DNA of 64,000 nt, from NCBI RefSeq assembly GCF_036417845.1, contig NC_090020.1:35634425-35698424 (forward strand), given 5' to 3'. The notes beneath the pieces were generated by a model. It did not search any database. It saw nothing but the letters and a program-made list of their open reading frames with translations, and was not told the DNA's origin. This stretch comes from Apteryx mantelli (taxonomy: Eukaryota > Chordata > Aves > Apterygiformes > Apterygidae). The translations under genes were made by a program, and so were the position numbers. Positions 23,321-34,539 of the stretch are shown here, piece by piece. How positions within the stretch are numbered: the first letter of the stretch is position 1; the number at the start of each line of letters is the position of its first letter.

Positions 23321-26300
23321 CTTTAAAAAAAAAGGATGCAAGAAAAAACATTAAAGAAAGAGCAAAATACTTTTTTCCCCTCAACTTTGCACTAAAATTC
23401 TTTAAGAATAAAACAAAAAAAGTTAATCATTTCTTTGTTTCTTTATCCCCAGTTTTAAGAGATTGATCCTTCTCCCATCAAAATCTGTGGAAGTTTGACT
23501 GTTTCTGGAGTAAACTCTTCTGTGCCTTACTCCCTCTGTTCTCTCCAAATAGACATTTTATTGCTATCTATGGGCCAGGCTACCATAAATAGGCCTGCCT
23601 GAAAACTTTCTGAACAACATTTTATTTCACTGAAAGCTGGAATTTTAGATCCACTTTTCTTCCTCCAGAAATGACCTGCTTCTTTCAAGTATTTTCACAT
23701 TTTTCATTAGAAAGAAAGAGAGACCTATAGAGAGGTGGCAGACCCTAATTCTCTCCGTGCCCCAGCAACTTTGTGTTTCCCCTCACAAAGACCTTCTTCT
23801 TGAGGTGCCAAAAGACTTGCCTCACTTCTGCTTGAAAACTCCCTTCCCCCAGAAGTGATCCAGCCGTCATTTGTGTTTGGCTTGTGTTTGCCCTGTGTGG
23901 CACAGTACCCACTCCGGCTTTCGAAATTCAAACACTTCAGAGAAGGGAACAGCATTTTTCTAGCACATTTACCAGCACTCTGCACTGGCATCCTGCTAAG
24001 TGAATTATTACGTCCATGAAAAGAGAACACTGATATTGCAAGGTCAAACAGTCAAAAGTTAGGGCAGGCCAAAAAATAATTCCTATTACAAAACGATCTT
24101 TAATGGTATAACCACATCTTCACAAAACGTTTGCTTCCTGTGTTTGGAGTGAGTTAAGGCAGGAAGAACATAGGGTCTCTCATGCCAATGTCATGCCACA
24201 ATAAAGTTTCACATTGGGATGGTTGTAGAAGGTTCCAGCAAAAAGCATATGAACACTTCTGTAAAATGAGGGATATCATCTATTTTCTTTGAACTTTTCT
24301 CAGAAAGAGATAACAATTTTTGTAAAACTTTCCAAAATCAATTTATGCTGTAGCAGGCACCTCACCTGAAATATTTCAGTCTCTACAATTAAATGCTGGC
24401 AAAACTTAGGACAAGCTGTCACAGGAAAAAAAAGCAACAAACAACCTTAATGCAAATGATGCCATTAGCTCGGTGGACATCAGCAATTTTGCTGAAGAAA
24501 ACCATCAGGTTCTTGTGATTTCTGAAACATATCTCTGAAACATCACTGCCTGTATTTATTCAAACCCATATTTTCAAAATTAAAGGATATCTTTAAAACA
24601 GTGCCAGCCTTCATTATCAATATTCACATGAACACCTTTTCAGTCAGTTCAATTCAACTGAGAGTGTCCTCACCATAAAACAATATGCTCTGCCAGCACC
24701 AAAGTTCAAGCTCTCATTCTAAATCCAGTAAAAAACCTTCAATCTTCAGTTTTAAGCATCACTTACCTTGAACTAGAGACTCTTTTTGTGAGCTGGATCA
24801 GGACAGAAGCAACAGGAGAGTTAACTCTGCTCTGAAAACAAGGCTTTAAGTGTTGTTACACATCACTGGCTAGTTTTGTGTATGTTAATGAATGGTCACA
24901 CACTCTTTGTATGCATGAGATTCATAAATAATTATGCTAAGGCCACACAGAAGAAATGCAAGCCACTGGCACGCTCTCAGGCCTGCTATATGCTTGCATT
25001 TTATTGACCATGCTCCACTCTGACAAGTCACAAAGCTGCTCAACAGCTGTGCCTGGATCCCATAAATATGTAGACAGCACAGTTAACCTAAATACAGCCA
25101 TAGAAAACTGGTTCTTATCAAGTGGTGCCTCCTTAAGTGGACTCCTGCAAGAGCAGGGTCTTTGAAGCTCCCGTAAAACAGCAGAAATAACCAGTGAACT
25201 GTGCCAAGATTGTGTAAGATGCTGCGCTGCCCACTTCCTCCTGATCTTCACCCCAAGGACATGAGGAGCCTGCTAGCAGGCAGAAGTAATCAGGTCTGTT
25301 CAAAAATGAACTGTTTCATGTTTGGGCTCCCTCCTACAGTTTTAATTGCAGTTAAAAGATCTCCTGCCCTGTTTCTACTCAGTTAATCCCCAGCAGCCTC
25401 CACTTAAACAGCAGAAGTGGTGGGAACCGAGTTCAGTGCTCTTTGTCCATGAGGCTCAATTAATGGATGTTTGTGAAGCTTTTTGAGGCCATTATGAGGC
25501 AAGTATTTTAGTTCTTTATCCAGTGTTTCAGGGGCTTTACTGGGGCAGACAAGGAATTCCTGATAGCGTTACATCCCCATTGCAACCGCTGCCCGTCCTA
25601 CTGAGGGGTGGCAGGAGGCAGAGGTGCCTTGCCAGGGGCACATCCTGCTGTGACATCTGGTTTGCTCCAACAGAGGAGCAAGCTGGGAGACTGGCTTATG
25701 GCAAGAACAGTCAGGATAAGGGTTTCCCAGCCCTCTCTGTGAAGTATATGCAGATGATGAATCAAATTCCCTAGATGCTATCAGATGAGACACACTAGCT
25801 TCTTCCTCACTGTGTATGGAGACACCAGGAAGGCAATTAAAGGGGCCCAAGATCTAGCAAGCTCATCACTGGGCAAGCAGGGTGCAATTGGGAAATGGGA
25901 AGAACATTTTGCCACACCAAGCCCTTTGTACAGACAACTGTTGTTATTCTCTCTACCCTACCCTCTTGGAAAGGAGGAGGTAAGGAAGGCTTTGGGACGT
26001 GGTGGTACATTACCAGAAGGCTGACAGATGGATAGATGCAGACAAGAAGCAGGTCCCTAGGTAGGGAGGGGAGCAAATTAGTGCTGCCATGGAAAAAAAA
26101 TGAGGGTCTCTATCCTTCACCTGCACCAGCAAAATGGCCTGGGGATCACAGAGCCTTGGTACTCCACGCCAGTAAGGACAGCAGCAGACATTATATATCC
26201 TTTGCATTTCAGAGCACCCAGTGGCCTGGAACAGCTATTTGAGCATTTTTTTTGAAGAGAGAATTAGGAGACCCTACTGAAGAGGTCACAAAATAAAATT

Positions 26301-27262
26301 TTAGTGAATGAGGTCCCTCTTTAAGAGGCTTGGCATCCAGTTTCCCAGACTGGTGTCTCAGTGAAGCCTAGATTAGGCAGTTGTTATATAAGTAAGTGCT
26401 AAAGACATCATTTGACTGCCCTCTTGTGGCAAATACAATTACAACAAGTATCATGGCCATTTCTCACTACATTTATGCTCTGCAGGATCGACATAATTCT
26501 GCCGGTCTTCTGCAAGTTTCTCAGCTGAAATGGATGCCAGAAGGCCAGCTCCTTTCCTGGAGTTTCTCAGTTGCTTTGGGGCTTGTCATTTAAGGTTGTC
26601 CTCTACAAAGAAGAGGAGTTGCCAGCTGTCTGCTACCAGGAGTCAAGAATAAAATATGTGGCAATGCTTTAGGTTGTCTCAGATGAGGCTAAACCTCTGC
26701 AGAAGCCTGACAGGAGAGCTGCAGAAGCTGGAGTTTCTTTGCCCTCAAAATTCTGCTGCCAGGAAGCTCCCTCCTCACCTAAGGGTGCCCTTGCGCTGCA
26801 AAGAGATGGAGCAGTTTTGTCCCATTTGTCTCCCAGGCTAAGGGCAGGAAACATTCCCAGGGAAAACAAAATGGCCTGGAGGGCATGGTCTATATTCTGG
26901 CTGACAGAAACAGTATGTGGAAATTTCAAACACAAAGGTTGTCCTGTCAGCTGTCCCATCAGCAGCTTCTCAGCCAGAAGGCTGAAAAAAATGACTTAGC
27001 TACACTTTTGAGGCCAAGACTGTATTACAGTGACAATGCTTGACCTTGATAGCAAAACAGCTCCTAATGCTCCCTGCAACCTGCAGAAATCATGCAGTAG
27101 ATCTGCTAAACATCAGGGAGAGAATTAGAGATGTGATGGCACCTTATGAGAGTCTGTGATTATGACCAGGTGTGAATAAACTGTAAACAAGATTAAACAT
27201 ATTTAGAGAAAATATGTCAAGTCAGAAACCTCCTGCAGTATTATTCAGGAGTCAGCACTTAC
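23321..27262 (-). other. SHC3: SHC3 last visible intron (3.9 kb)
   Basis: This intron lies between the two SH2 exons. Open frames such as those near 24937-25251 and 25523-26242 on both strands show no family resemblance and no exon borders linking to SHC3. I see no repeat family. Confidence 0.75.
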
Positions 27263-27558
27263 AGTTCCTTCTGGATCCACCAAAAGAAGATGCTTGGCTT
27301 GTCCGTTATGCATGCCGGTCAACACAAAGGAGCCTGGATTCGTGGTACTTTTCCTCACGAGGAAGTCTCCACATTTCTTTAACAGCTGTTCTGCTTCTTT
27401 CCTACTCATCTCTCCTTGATACCAAGGCTCTGTACTCAGCTCCTGCATTATAGTCCAGTCTGCTACTCTGGATAAAAGAGGACTGATACATTCAGTGGAG
27501 GTGGCCTTACTCAACACAGGCTCAGATGTTTGGTTCTTGAGAGCATCTTCAAATGGTT
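27263..27558 (-). CDS. SHC3: SHC3 exon: CH1 end and SH2 N-terminal half
   Basis: This exon encodes fragment residues 312 (split Lys)-410. It begins with PFEDAL, which completes the DLFDMKPFEDAL adaptin-type motif shared by Shc proteins. A variable linker ([16 protein letters not shown]3-like) follows, then the SH2 start at [12 protein letters not shown] (about 357). The phosphotyrosine-binding FLVR arginine is fragment residue 380 ([10 protein letters not shown]). The exon ends at VDPEGT with donor GTAAGT in phase 0. The acceptor is CCATAACCAG on the coding strand. It is the longest SHC3 exon in the window. Confidence 0.96.
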
Positions 27559-29768
27559 CTGGTTATGGACACAGACACAAGTGCAAGATCATTCAGAGGT
27601 AAATTATATTGCAAGATAGTGATATTCCAGTTGTTTTTAAATGGATTCATTTTGTGTAATAGTCACTTCCTTTTATCCTTATGAAAAACTAAGGGAAGAG
27701 GTATTGCTAGGCCCACTGATTTATGGAATATATTAAGACTGAGGAATGCAATATGTTAAAAATATACAGTATGCACAGAAAGATGCTGATAAAAATCAGA
27801 GCCAACCTTGATATGAGCTTTTGAAAGGTACTGACGAAAGGTACTGACTCTAATTCAGTAATGGCAAAAATAAGATATTGTCAACAGTTGTATTTATAAG
27901 CTCTGGTACAGGGCAGAATTATCCTTTTGTCTTGCCAGTTACGTCAGACAATTTCATTTCAAATAAATTGCATAATATGGGTAGCCAAAGTTATTTTGCT
28001 CCTGTCTGGTCTCTCTTCAAACAACATATTCATTTAACAATTATGCATTACTGAGTCTCCAGCCTAAGGGGATGCCTAGAAGGGATCAGTAGCCCTTGTT
28101 ACTCAGCCTACTCCTCTTCCTAACAGATACAGGCTGACATCTTCACTGTGATTTAGCTAACTGAAATCATCCTTGAGGAAGCATCTTTTAAACCTCAGCT
28201 AACCCCTGAACTCAATCTTACTTTCTCCGGATTGGAATGGAAAGGTGTGTCATTAAATATCCCAACAGTCTTGCAGAAAGAGGTCAGTGTATGCTTCATT
28301 GTATGCTGTACTGACCAATCAAAAGCTATTTTCCCTCTCAGACTTTCATCTGACCAACTAGTATTAAAAAGATATGTTGTTTTGCACCCATTAGACTTAC
28401 CAGAGGACATCTGCAGAGCAGGACCAGGAAGCAATACACCAGCTCTAAACAGACTACTCAGATGCTAAGGGTATACAATGGTTGCGTGGGGCCACACAGG
28501 GGTTAATTTAGCTCAGAGAAATAGGGTAAACACTATGCTGTCACAGCTTGCTGGTACCTCAGCTAACTCTTTAAATCCAACGAAGCTGTGTCTTTGCTAC
28601 ACTGCAGTCTGCACAAAGCCCAACACATGTTTAACTTGACAAACCACATTAACATCGGGCTAGTTGACGCATTTTCTAGTACCATTTTTCTCCCTTGTGA
28701 TCCAATGGTTAATAAAGATTAATGCAGGCTGGAAGATAAGAAATCAGGTTTCCTTATTTTTAGGAAAAGAATGTTTATAAAATGGAGGCAAGTGTGTACA
28801 TGCTTTAAGGACATGGAATGTGGGAAATCAAGGTTAACATCCCTCATTCCATAGAGCAAACTTTTCTCATTGAAGACCACTCTTCACAGACAGGTACCCT
28901 CTCTAACTTTCTTCCCTCCCTCTAGAAATCACTGTCAGGCATATCTCAGCAAATACATTCCCGGAGGACAGTTTTATGTATATTGAACTAACAGAAATGT
29001 AGATATGTTATTTTACAAATAACATATAGGCACCAACTGCTTTGTCTCACTGCCTTTTAATTATGTGAACCGAATTAAATAAATTATGTGTCAGCAATTG
29101 ACTGGAGGTAGGAAGAGTGGAACAACAGGGAAAGTTTTCTGCTTTCCCCATCCTTTTTGCTAAATATGATCTGTTCATGGCTGAGAACAGTATGTAAGGA
29201 TAGCACCAGCATCAAATTATGACTGATGCTTAAAACTTTTTTTAAGGTTACGGCTATGATACTAATTTCATAATAGCTGACTTCAAAGTTAAAACAGATA
29301 GCTAGATGGGACTGTAGGTCTATCCAGAGCATGGGATAAAATGTTTTTATAATTTCCCTTCCAGTTTCTTTGTTGCACCAAGTCTCTATAGCATCAATTT
29401 GCTACCTAGTAGCATGTTGGCAGGGCTGGCAGGAGCTAATTCTCCAGCCACTCACTCCTTCAGTCCCCTTCAAAAGGAGGCTCCTGATCTTATTTCCTTC
29501 TGACATTGTTGCCCACGACGCTAAGGATAACACAGGCTGCAGCTCAGCTTAGCACACATCTAATGCAAACTATCTTCAAATCTTTGGCCACCCTTACTTT
29601 GAACTCAGTCAGAGATGAACAAGCACCACAAATTCCAAAATTCACCATGAATCCCCCAGGAGTACTAAAATTCCATTGGGGGAGTTTCTGAATTCTTTAA
29701 AGACAAAATAAATCTGTAAATATATTGGGTCTCTTATTAGGAAGGGAATGAAAAGGGAGGGAACTCAC
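27559..29768 (-). other. SHC3: SHC3 intron (2.2 kb) with a 13-bp duplication
   Basis: This is AT-rich intron DNA without a recognisable gene. It contains the perfect tandem 13-mer at 27823-27848. Confidence 0.75.
27823..27848. repeat. Perfect 13-bp tandem duplication
   Basis: GAAAGGTACTGAC occurs twice head to tail (27823-27835 and 27836-27848) in an SHC3 intron, without mismatch. Confidence 0.9.
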
Positions 29769-29963
29769 TCATGTCAAATAGATCCTTTCCTGGGCTGCTC
29801 TCTTTGGTATTATCTGTTGTTCCACTGAAGGCACTTTCAGCATCTGCCTGAAGTGCCAATAGAGCTTCCATATTTATATGCTGGGTGTTCACGTACGTTG
29901 GCATCTCTGCTGTTGGGGTTACTTGTGATTTCCCTTCTGGCATGCTATAAATATCCAAAGATC
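29769..29963 (-). CDS. SHC3: SHC3 exon: CH1 linker with YVN motif
   Basis: This exon encodes fragment residues 247 (split Gly)-311 plus one base of 312. It contains DIYSMPEG (Tyr252) and PTYVNTQ (Tyr270), the equivalent of the GRB2-binding YVN site of SHC1. It ends DLFDM, followed by donor GTGAGT. The middle ([18 protein letters not shown]) is the most divergent part compared with mammalian SHC3 as I remember it. Phases are 1 nt in from the upstream exon and 1 nt out to the next. The acceptor is TTTTCTAG on the coding strand. Confidence 0.94.
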
Positions 29964-30901
29964 CTAGAAAATTCAAAAGATTTTTTTTTTCTTTTTCTAT
30001 ATTTGACAGAATATTGGTTTTAGAATGACCAGAAAATATCACACATCATCACCACAGTTTTAAAATTCCCTGGAATGGGAGATGAAAAGACAATAACTGC
30101 TGGGCCTAGTCAAAAAAAATGTTGATGAATGAAGACAGAACTGTGTGTCTCAGTCAGGTTTTTTTTTTCATGAGGAAAGTGAGTTTTTGAAAATAAAGGA
30201 TGCGAGTTTCAAAGCTGACATTGTGTTGGAGAGTCATGAGAGAAAGAGAATAAAATCCCCAGATTCATGCAGATTAGCTACAGAGAACAAATTCTGGCAC
30301 TTGAAAAGAAAGTGTTCCTGGAAACATAGCAAAGCCATCAAGTAAATGTGGAAAGGGTGAAATTTCATATAGATGTTTTGACTGATGTGGTTTGCTTACA
30401 ATTCATAGACAACAAAGAGAAAAATTATGCATGGTTTGTTACTTACAAATCATTTGTAGAACGCAGTGCAAATACACACACACTGTTCTACATTTTCAGA
30501 AGGGTTGCTGATTTTAAGCACTTCCTTTGGAAATTCCACCTTAAATATCTATAGTGAGTGAGGTTTTCAGAATGGACCAAATGGTCTGCCTTTAAATACC
30601 ATGGGCTTTTAAGACGTGGCAAGCCAGAAAGGGTTCAGAGCAAGCTGCAGGTTGGGGGCTACACAAATTATGAACTATTCTGCAAAATGTAAGTTTTTAT
30701 GAAAGTGTGCATAAAAAAAGTTGTCCAAAGGTACTTAGCAAATACTTTTCACTGAAATCAACACTAAAATTCATGACAAAGGAAATGTATCAGTAACAAA
30801 GTACAGATTATTGCCTTAAGACTTTGAGGCATCAGGCTTTCACGCACTTTGCCCATCTGAGCCCACCTGCGTTATTAGCACCTACAAGTAGTGAAACTCA
30901 C
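29964..30901 (-). other. SHC3: SHC3 intron (0.9 kb)
   Basis: This is a short AT-rich intron. Plus-strand frames at 30145-30554 have no recognisable content. Confidence 0.75.
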
Positions 30902-30998
30902 CTTGTTTAACAGGCCCATGATGCCAGTCTTCACTAAATTTGTCTCCTAGGTGCCGATTCTGATAATAGGCTTGCTCTCTTCCCACTTCTGCTGCAGA
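30902..30998 (-). CDS. SHC3: SHC3 exon: CH1 linker with YYQ motif
   Basis: This exon encodes fragment residues 215-246 plus one base. It contains [18 protein letters not shown], which matches the SHC3-specific CH1 stretch and has no close counterpart in SHC1. The in-frame acceptor is TAG at 30999-31001 on the coding strand. Two further AGs lie 7 and 10 bases into the exon (TGCAGCAG), but using either would shift the frame. It ends with donor GTGAGT. Confidence 0.92.
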
Positions 30999-33096
30999 CT
31001 AGAATGGACACACACACAAAGAAATCTTCAGCTACCTTTAAAACACTGGGATATATTATGAGTGGCTTTGATGATTTCCTTGCTTCTATGTACACCTACT
31101 CTTCATTTCTGATTCATCGTGGTGTCAGAATATATATTTCATGAATGCATTTGTGTAGGAGTAAGGTAATACTGGTTACCTTTGTGTAAACTTCCCTCCT
31201 TCCTGCTTTTACTAACCCCTACAATCCCAAATGACACATCATCTCCTTCAGTACAGTTGCCTTCACATAGTGAGACCTGACAAACCACGCCTGGGACAAA
31301 TGCTCCACAGAAACCAGATGTGGGATCAGAAGATGCCCCAAGCACCCTCCAGAGCACCAGCTGGAAACTTCCACTGGTACTAGGGGACTCAGCCAGGTGT
31401 TGAAGGGAGGATGCTTTCTCCAGACAAGGCCCCTCTGGCATTTAAGTGGAGTTGTGCTGGATCTGAAAACTTGTCTTCAGTGGCTATGTCAATACTGCAG
31501 TCAAATGTCTGACAGCAATGCCAGCAGAAATATCCAAGATGACTTTAAACCAGATGTTCAACTGGCACTACATCAATCCTCAGCACCACAGAATTCCATG
31601 AAGGATGCAAAGCCTATATAGGAGCCTGGCTAAATACTGACTGCTACTGAGTTATTAACATAATTAACTGTTAATAATGACTGCAATAGATTGTTTAAAC
31701 AGTTCTGCATCAAATCTTTCCCAGGTCACATGCACTCCTTACCATACCGGCCTGCTGGGAGAGCAAAAAGACTAGGGTCTAGGCTCCAAATACCACCACA
31801 TGCCCCTGCACAGGGAAGTGCTACTCATCCAGCTCACACTCCTTGGGTTGGTGTGAGGGCAGAGACGTACCAAGGGCTGAGAAGGGTCCTGCTGATTTCC
31901 GCTAGGCTCTGCAAGGGCCACCAGCTAAGCCTGCTCAGCCACACCAAAAGCACATACTGCAGGATTCATTACATTGAATTGCAGTTATCCTTCTTGTTAC
32001 TTGTAACAGTTATAATGAAGGAGTGAGGCAGGAAAGAAAGAGGTGACGATTTCAGCTAACCAACAGAACTGGGGCTGTTTTGATTCTAGATTTGTTGCTA
32101 TTGCCATTGCCTGCATCTTAAGCCAAGGTTCAAAGTCCTTTCATACCAGAGATTGGAGGTGAAATGAAACATTTGGTATGACAGTGAGGGTGAGCCAGGA
32201 GAAAAGCTCTGGGGCTCACATAGCCTGCTAACCAATAAGAAGAGCCCAAAGTTGTGATAATTCAGTAAAAAGGCTAAATTCTGAGTTCTGTTGCAATGGG
32301 CAAGGCCTGCAGAACCAAACTGAAGTGCTGATCTGCAAGCAGCTGGCTGAGACTGGTTAAGGCCAATGCCTTCAACAGCACTCTTAGGGCTGGTCCAAAA
32401 GGAGGCAAAGTCCACTATCCTTGTGCTCACAATTCTGTGAGGGTCAAGGGATAGGAGACCTTCAAAGTCCCATAGCTAATGACAGGAGTCAATAGATGTT
32501 AACTAACAAGTCCTTCCATCTAGCAACCCCGTACAGGGGCATGGGAACCTTTGATTCCCCCAGCTCCTGATCCCCTACCCTGCCATGGCTGATTCCACTT
32601 ACACGGAATAAAAGATCATCTTTCATTTTTTTTCACTCATGCTCATAAGTAAAAATGTAGTAATCATAAGAATATGAAAGAGTGGTCCTGGCTTGTCAGA
32701 TCCAAACTCCGTCTAGTTCAAAATCCTGTTTCTTAGAGTGGCCAAAAATAAATGAAAGAGCAGGGCAAAGATATATGATGGATCTCCAATATATTCTCCC
32801 AGACATCATTTGAAACTCACTGAGCAAACTACTACAAAGGTAGTAACCCTCAGTGGACCTCTCTTCCTTGAACCTGTGTAACCTTTTAGTACCATGAAGA
32901 ACTCACCTCCTTTTGCTTGTCCTGAACCTGTCTAATTTGTTGCCCCTAGATCATTGATGCTCCCTCATTCAAAAGGAAACTGGCCACACATGAAGAGTTG
33001 TGAGCTATAAATGTTCCCAATGTATTCATCTTAAAATACACATCACTCTTCAATTTTGGATTAGCAGCAGGAGGGCAGAGGTGCAATTGCACTGAC
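30999..33096 (-). other. SHC3: SHC3 intron (2.1 kb)
   Basis: This is intron DNA without a recognisable gene or repeat family. Frames at 31139-31441, 31691-32026 and 32098-32430 look like chance frames. Confidence 0.75.
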
Positions 33097-33250
33097 CTGA
33101 GCAGTATCTGCAGCAGCGGGAAGCCTCGTTTTGAGCCTGGCATCAATGAAGCCGCCAGGAGGAGGCATTTTATTTGGGATGTTGTTGTAATAAGGATGTT
33201 CTGCTGCCTCTCCCTCTTCCTCCATCCACGGCTCATCAAAACTCTGCATC
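33097..33250 (-). CDS. SHC3: SHC3 exon: CH1 linker with twin-tyrosine motif
   Basis: This exon completes Arg163 and encodes residues 164-214. It starts [17 protein letters not shown], then HPYYNNIP (Tyr183/Tyr184, the equivalent of the SHC1 Tyr239/240 pair that recruits GRB2), then [13 protein letters not shown], and ends DTAQ. The donor is CAG followed by GTCAGT. The acceptor is TTCTTACAG on the coding strand. Phase 2 in and phase 0 out agree with both neighbours. Confidence 0.96.
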
Positions 33251-34412
33251 CTGTAAGAAAGTGGCTGCTTTATTTTGCCCATCACTTGCAAAGTGCTCAC
33301 AAGCACTTGCAGCACGTTAGGACTGTCTGTCAGGGGGTCACTACTGCATATTATTTTGACAATTTAGCTACACCTATAAGTCAGAAAGGAATGATGGATC
33401 AGACAGCAGACCCTCTCTTTTTAGATAAACTTGACAAACTTGATCTAAACTCACTTTGCAACAGACAAATTTCTTTATGCTGACTAAAGGATGTTTTCAT
33501 TCAGCCTTAATAATAAGTGCTATTAAAAACTGAATTAACAAACTATTGTATTTAACCTTACTGCAGCATTTGTAATATTGTTACTTGATTGACTGACTAA
33601 ATTCTAAAACATTGTCTTTAATTATGGCTGCTCTAACATAGATGTAAATGTGGAAGAACTCCATGAAGTTGAGAGATCAGATTTGCAGTCTCACTCTACA
33701 TTTAACAGTCATTTACACCAGTCTAAAGCGAGTATAGAATGCTTGCAGATGAAAATAAGTAGCATTTTATATTTGCCATGCACTCATTTTACTTTCATGT
33801 AAGAGATCACACAGGGTACCAGCTCATTGGATTTACACTAATGTTAGTGAGCATACACCAATGCATTTCAAAACCACAGTTCACTAAAGAAAAGAAAATG
33901 TTATACCCCAGCCTTTTAAATGTACATAAACAGACAGCTTTTGTATCCCCCAGAGAGGAATGCAGTCAAAGCCTGTCTACAATACATTATATTCCTAAAA
34001 ACTTCATCCTAGCTAATATCAGAAATAGTGAAACATCGCTAGGCATCTTGAAAGCCCAGTAACTCTACTTTACTGAATCTAAATTGACAGAGCTGCTATG
34101 ACAGTAACAACAAGGAGGAAGCACCACACAAAACATCCAGTCTTGCCATCCAACACTGTCTACTAACTACAATGGAAAACACATGAACATGTCAATAAGT
34201 TCACTGTAAAATGCGTGTTTAAACATCCTTCTAAAGTGATTGTGCTCCTTTCATACTCATTAGGCAAACCCAGCTTTGCCAGTTCAGCAGAAAGCTCTTA
34301 AATTTAAGCATTTACGTCCTGTCCTTCTCCAGCAATTTGTCCACAGCACATTTTACTAAGCAAATACAAACCTAAAGCAGATTTTTTAGCAGTCTTCTGC
34401 AGTCATACTCAC
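33251..34412 (-). other. SHC3: SHC3 intron (1.2 kb)
   Basis: This is AT-rich intron DNA. The plus-strand frame at 33778-34062 is unrecognised. Confidence 0.75.
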
Positions 34413-34539
34413 CTGTCATGGAAAGCAGGCATCTTAGAGGGACATCGTAAATATTGCTTAAATCGAAGCTCAAAGGCTTGCCCTATGGTGCTGATGACAT
34501 CCTGTGCCAGGCCATCACAACATTCCAGGATATGGCAAG
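34413..34539 (-). CDS. SHC3: SHC3 exon: PTB domain C-terminal helix
   Basis: This exon encodes residues 121 (split Ala)-163 (split Arg). It contains [16 protein letters not shown] and [13 protein letters not shown], the last strand and the long C-terminal helix that closes the Shc PTB fold and its peptide groove. It ends MPAFHD with a split Arg. The donor is CAG followed by GTGAGT and the acceptor is CCATTTAG on the coding strand. Confidence 0.97.

Noticed and set aside
24937-26242. Several overlapping 60-104-codon frames on both strands in an SHC3 intron
   Set aside because: They show no conserved motifs or exon borders, and all frames are similarly open. They are consistent with chance.
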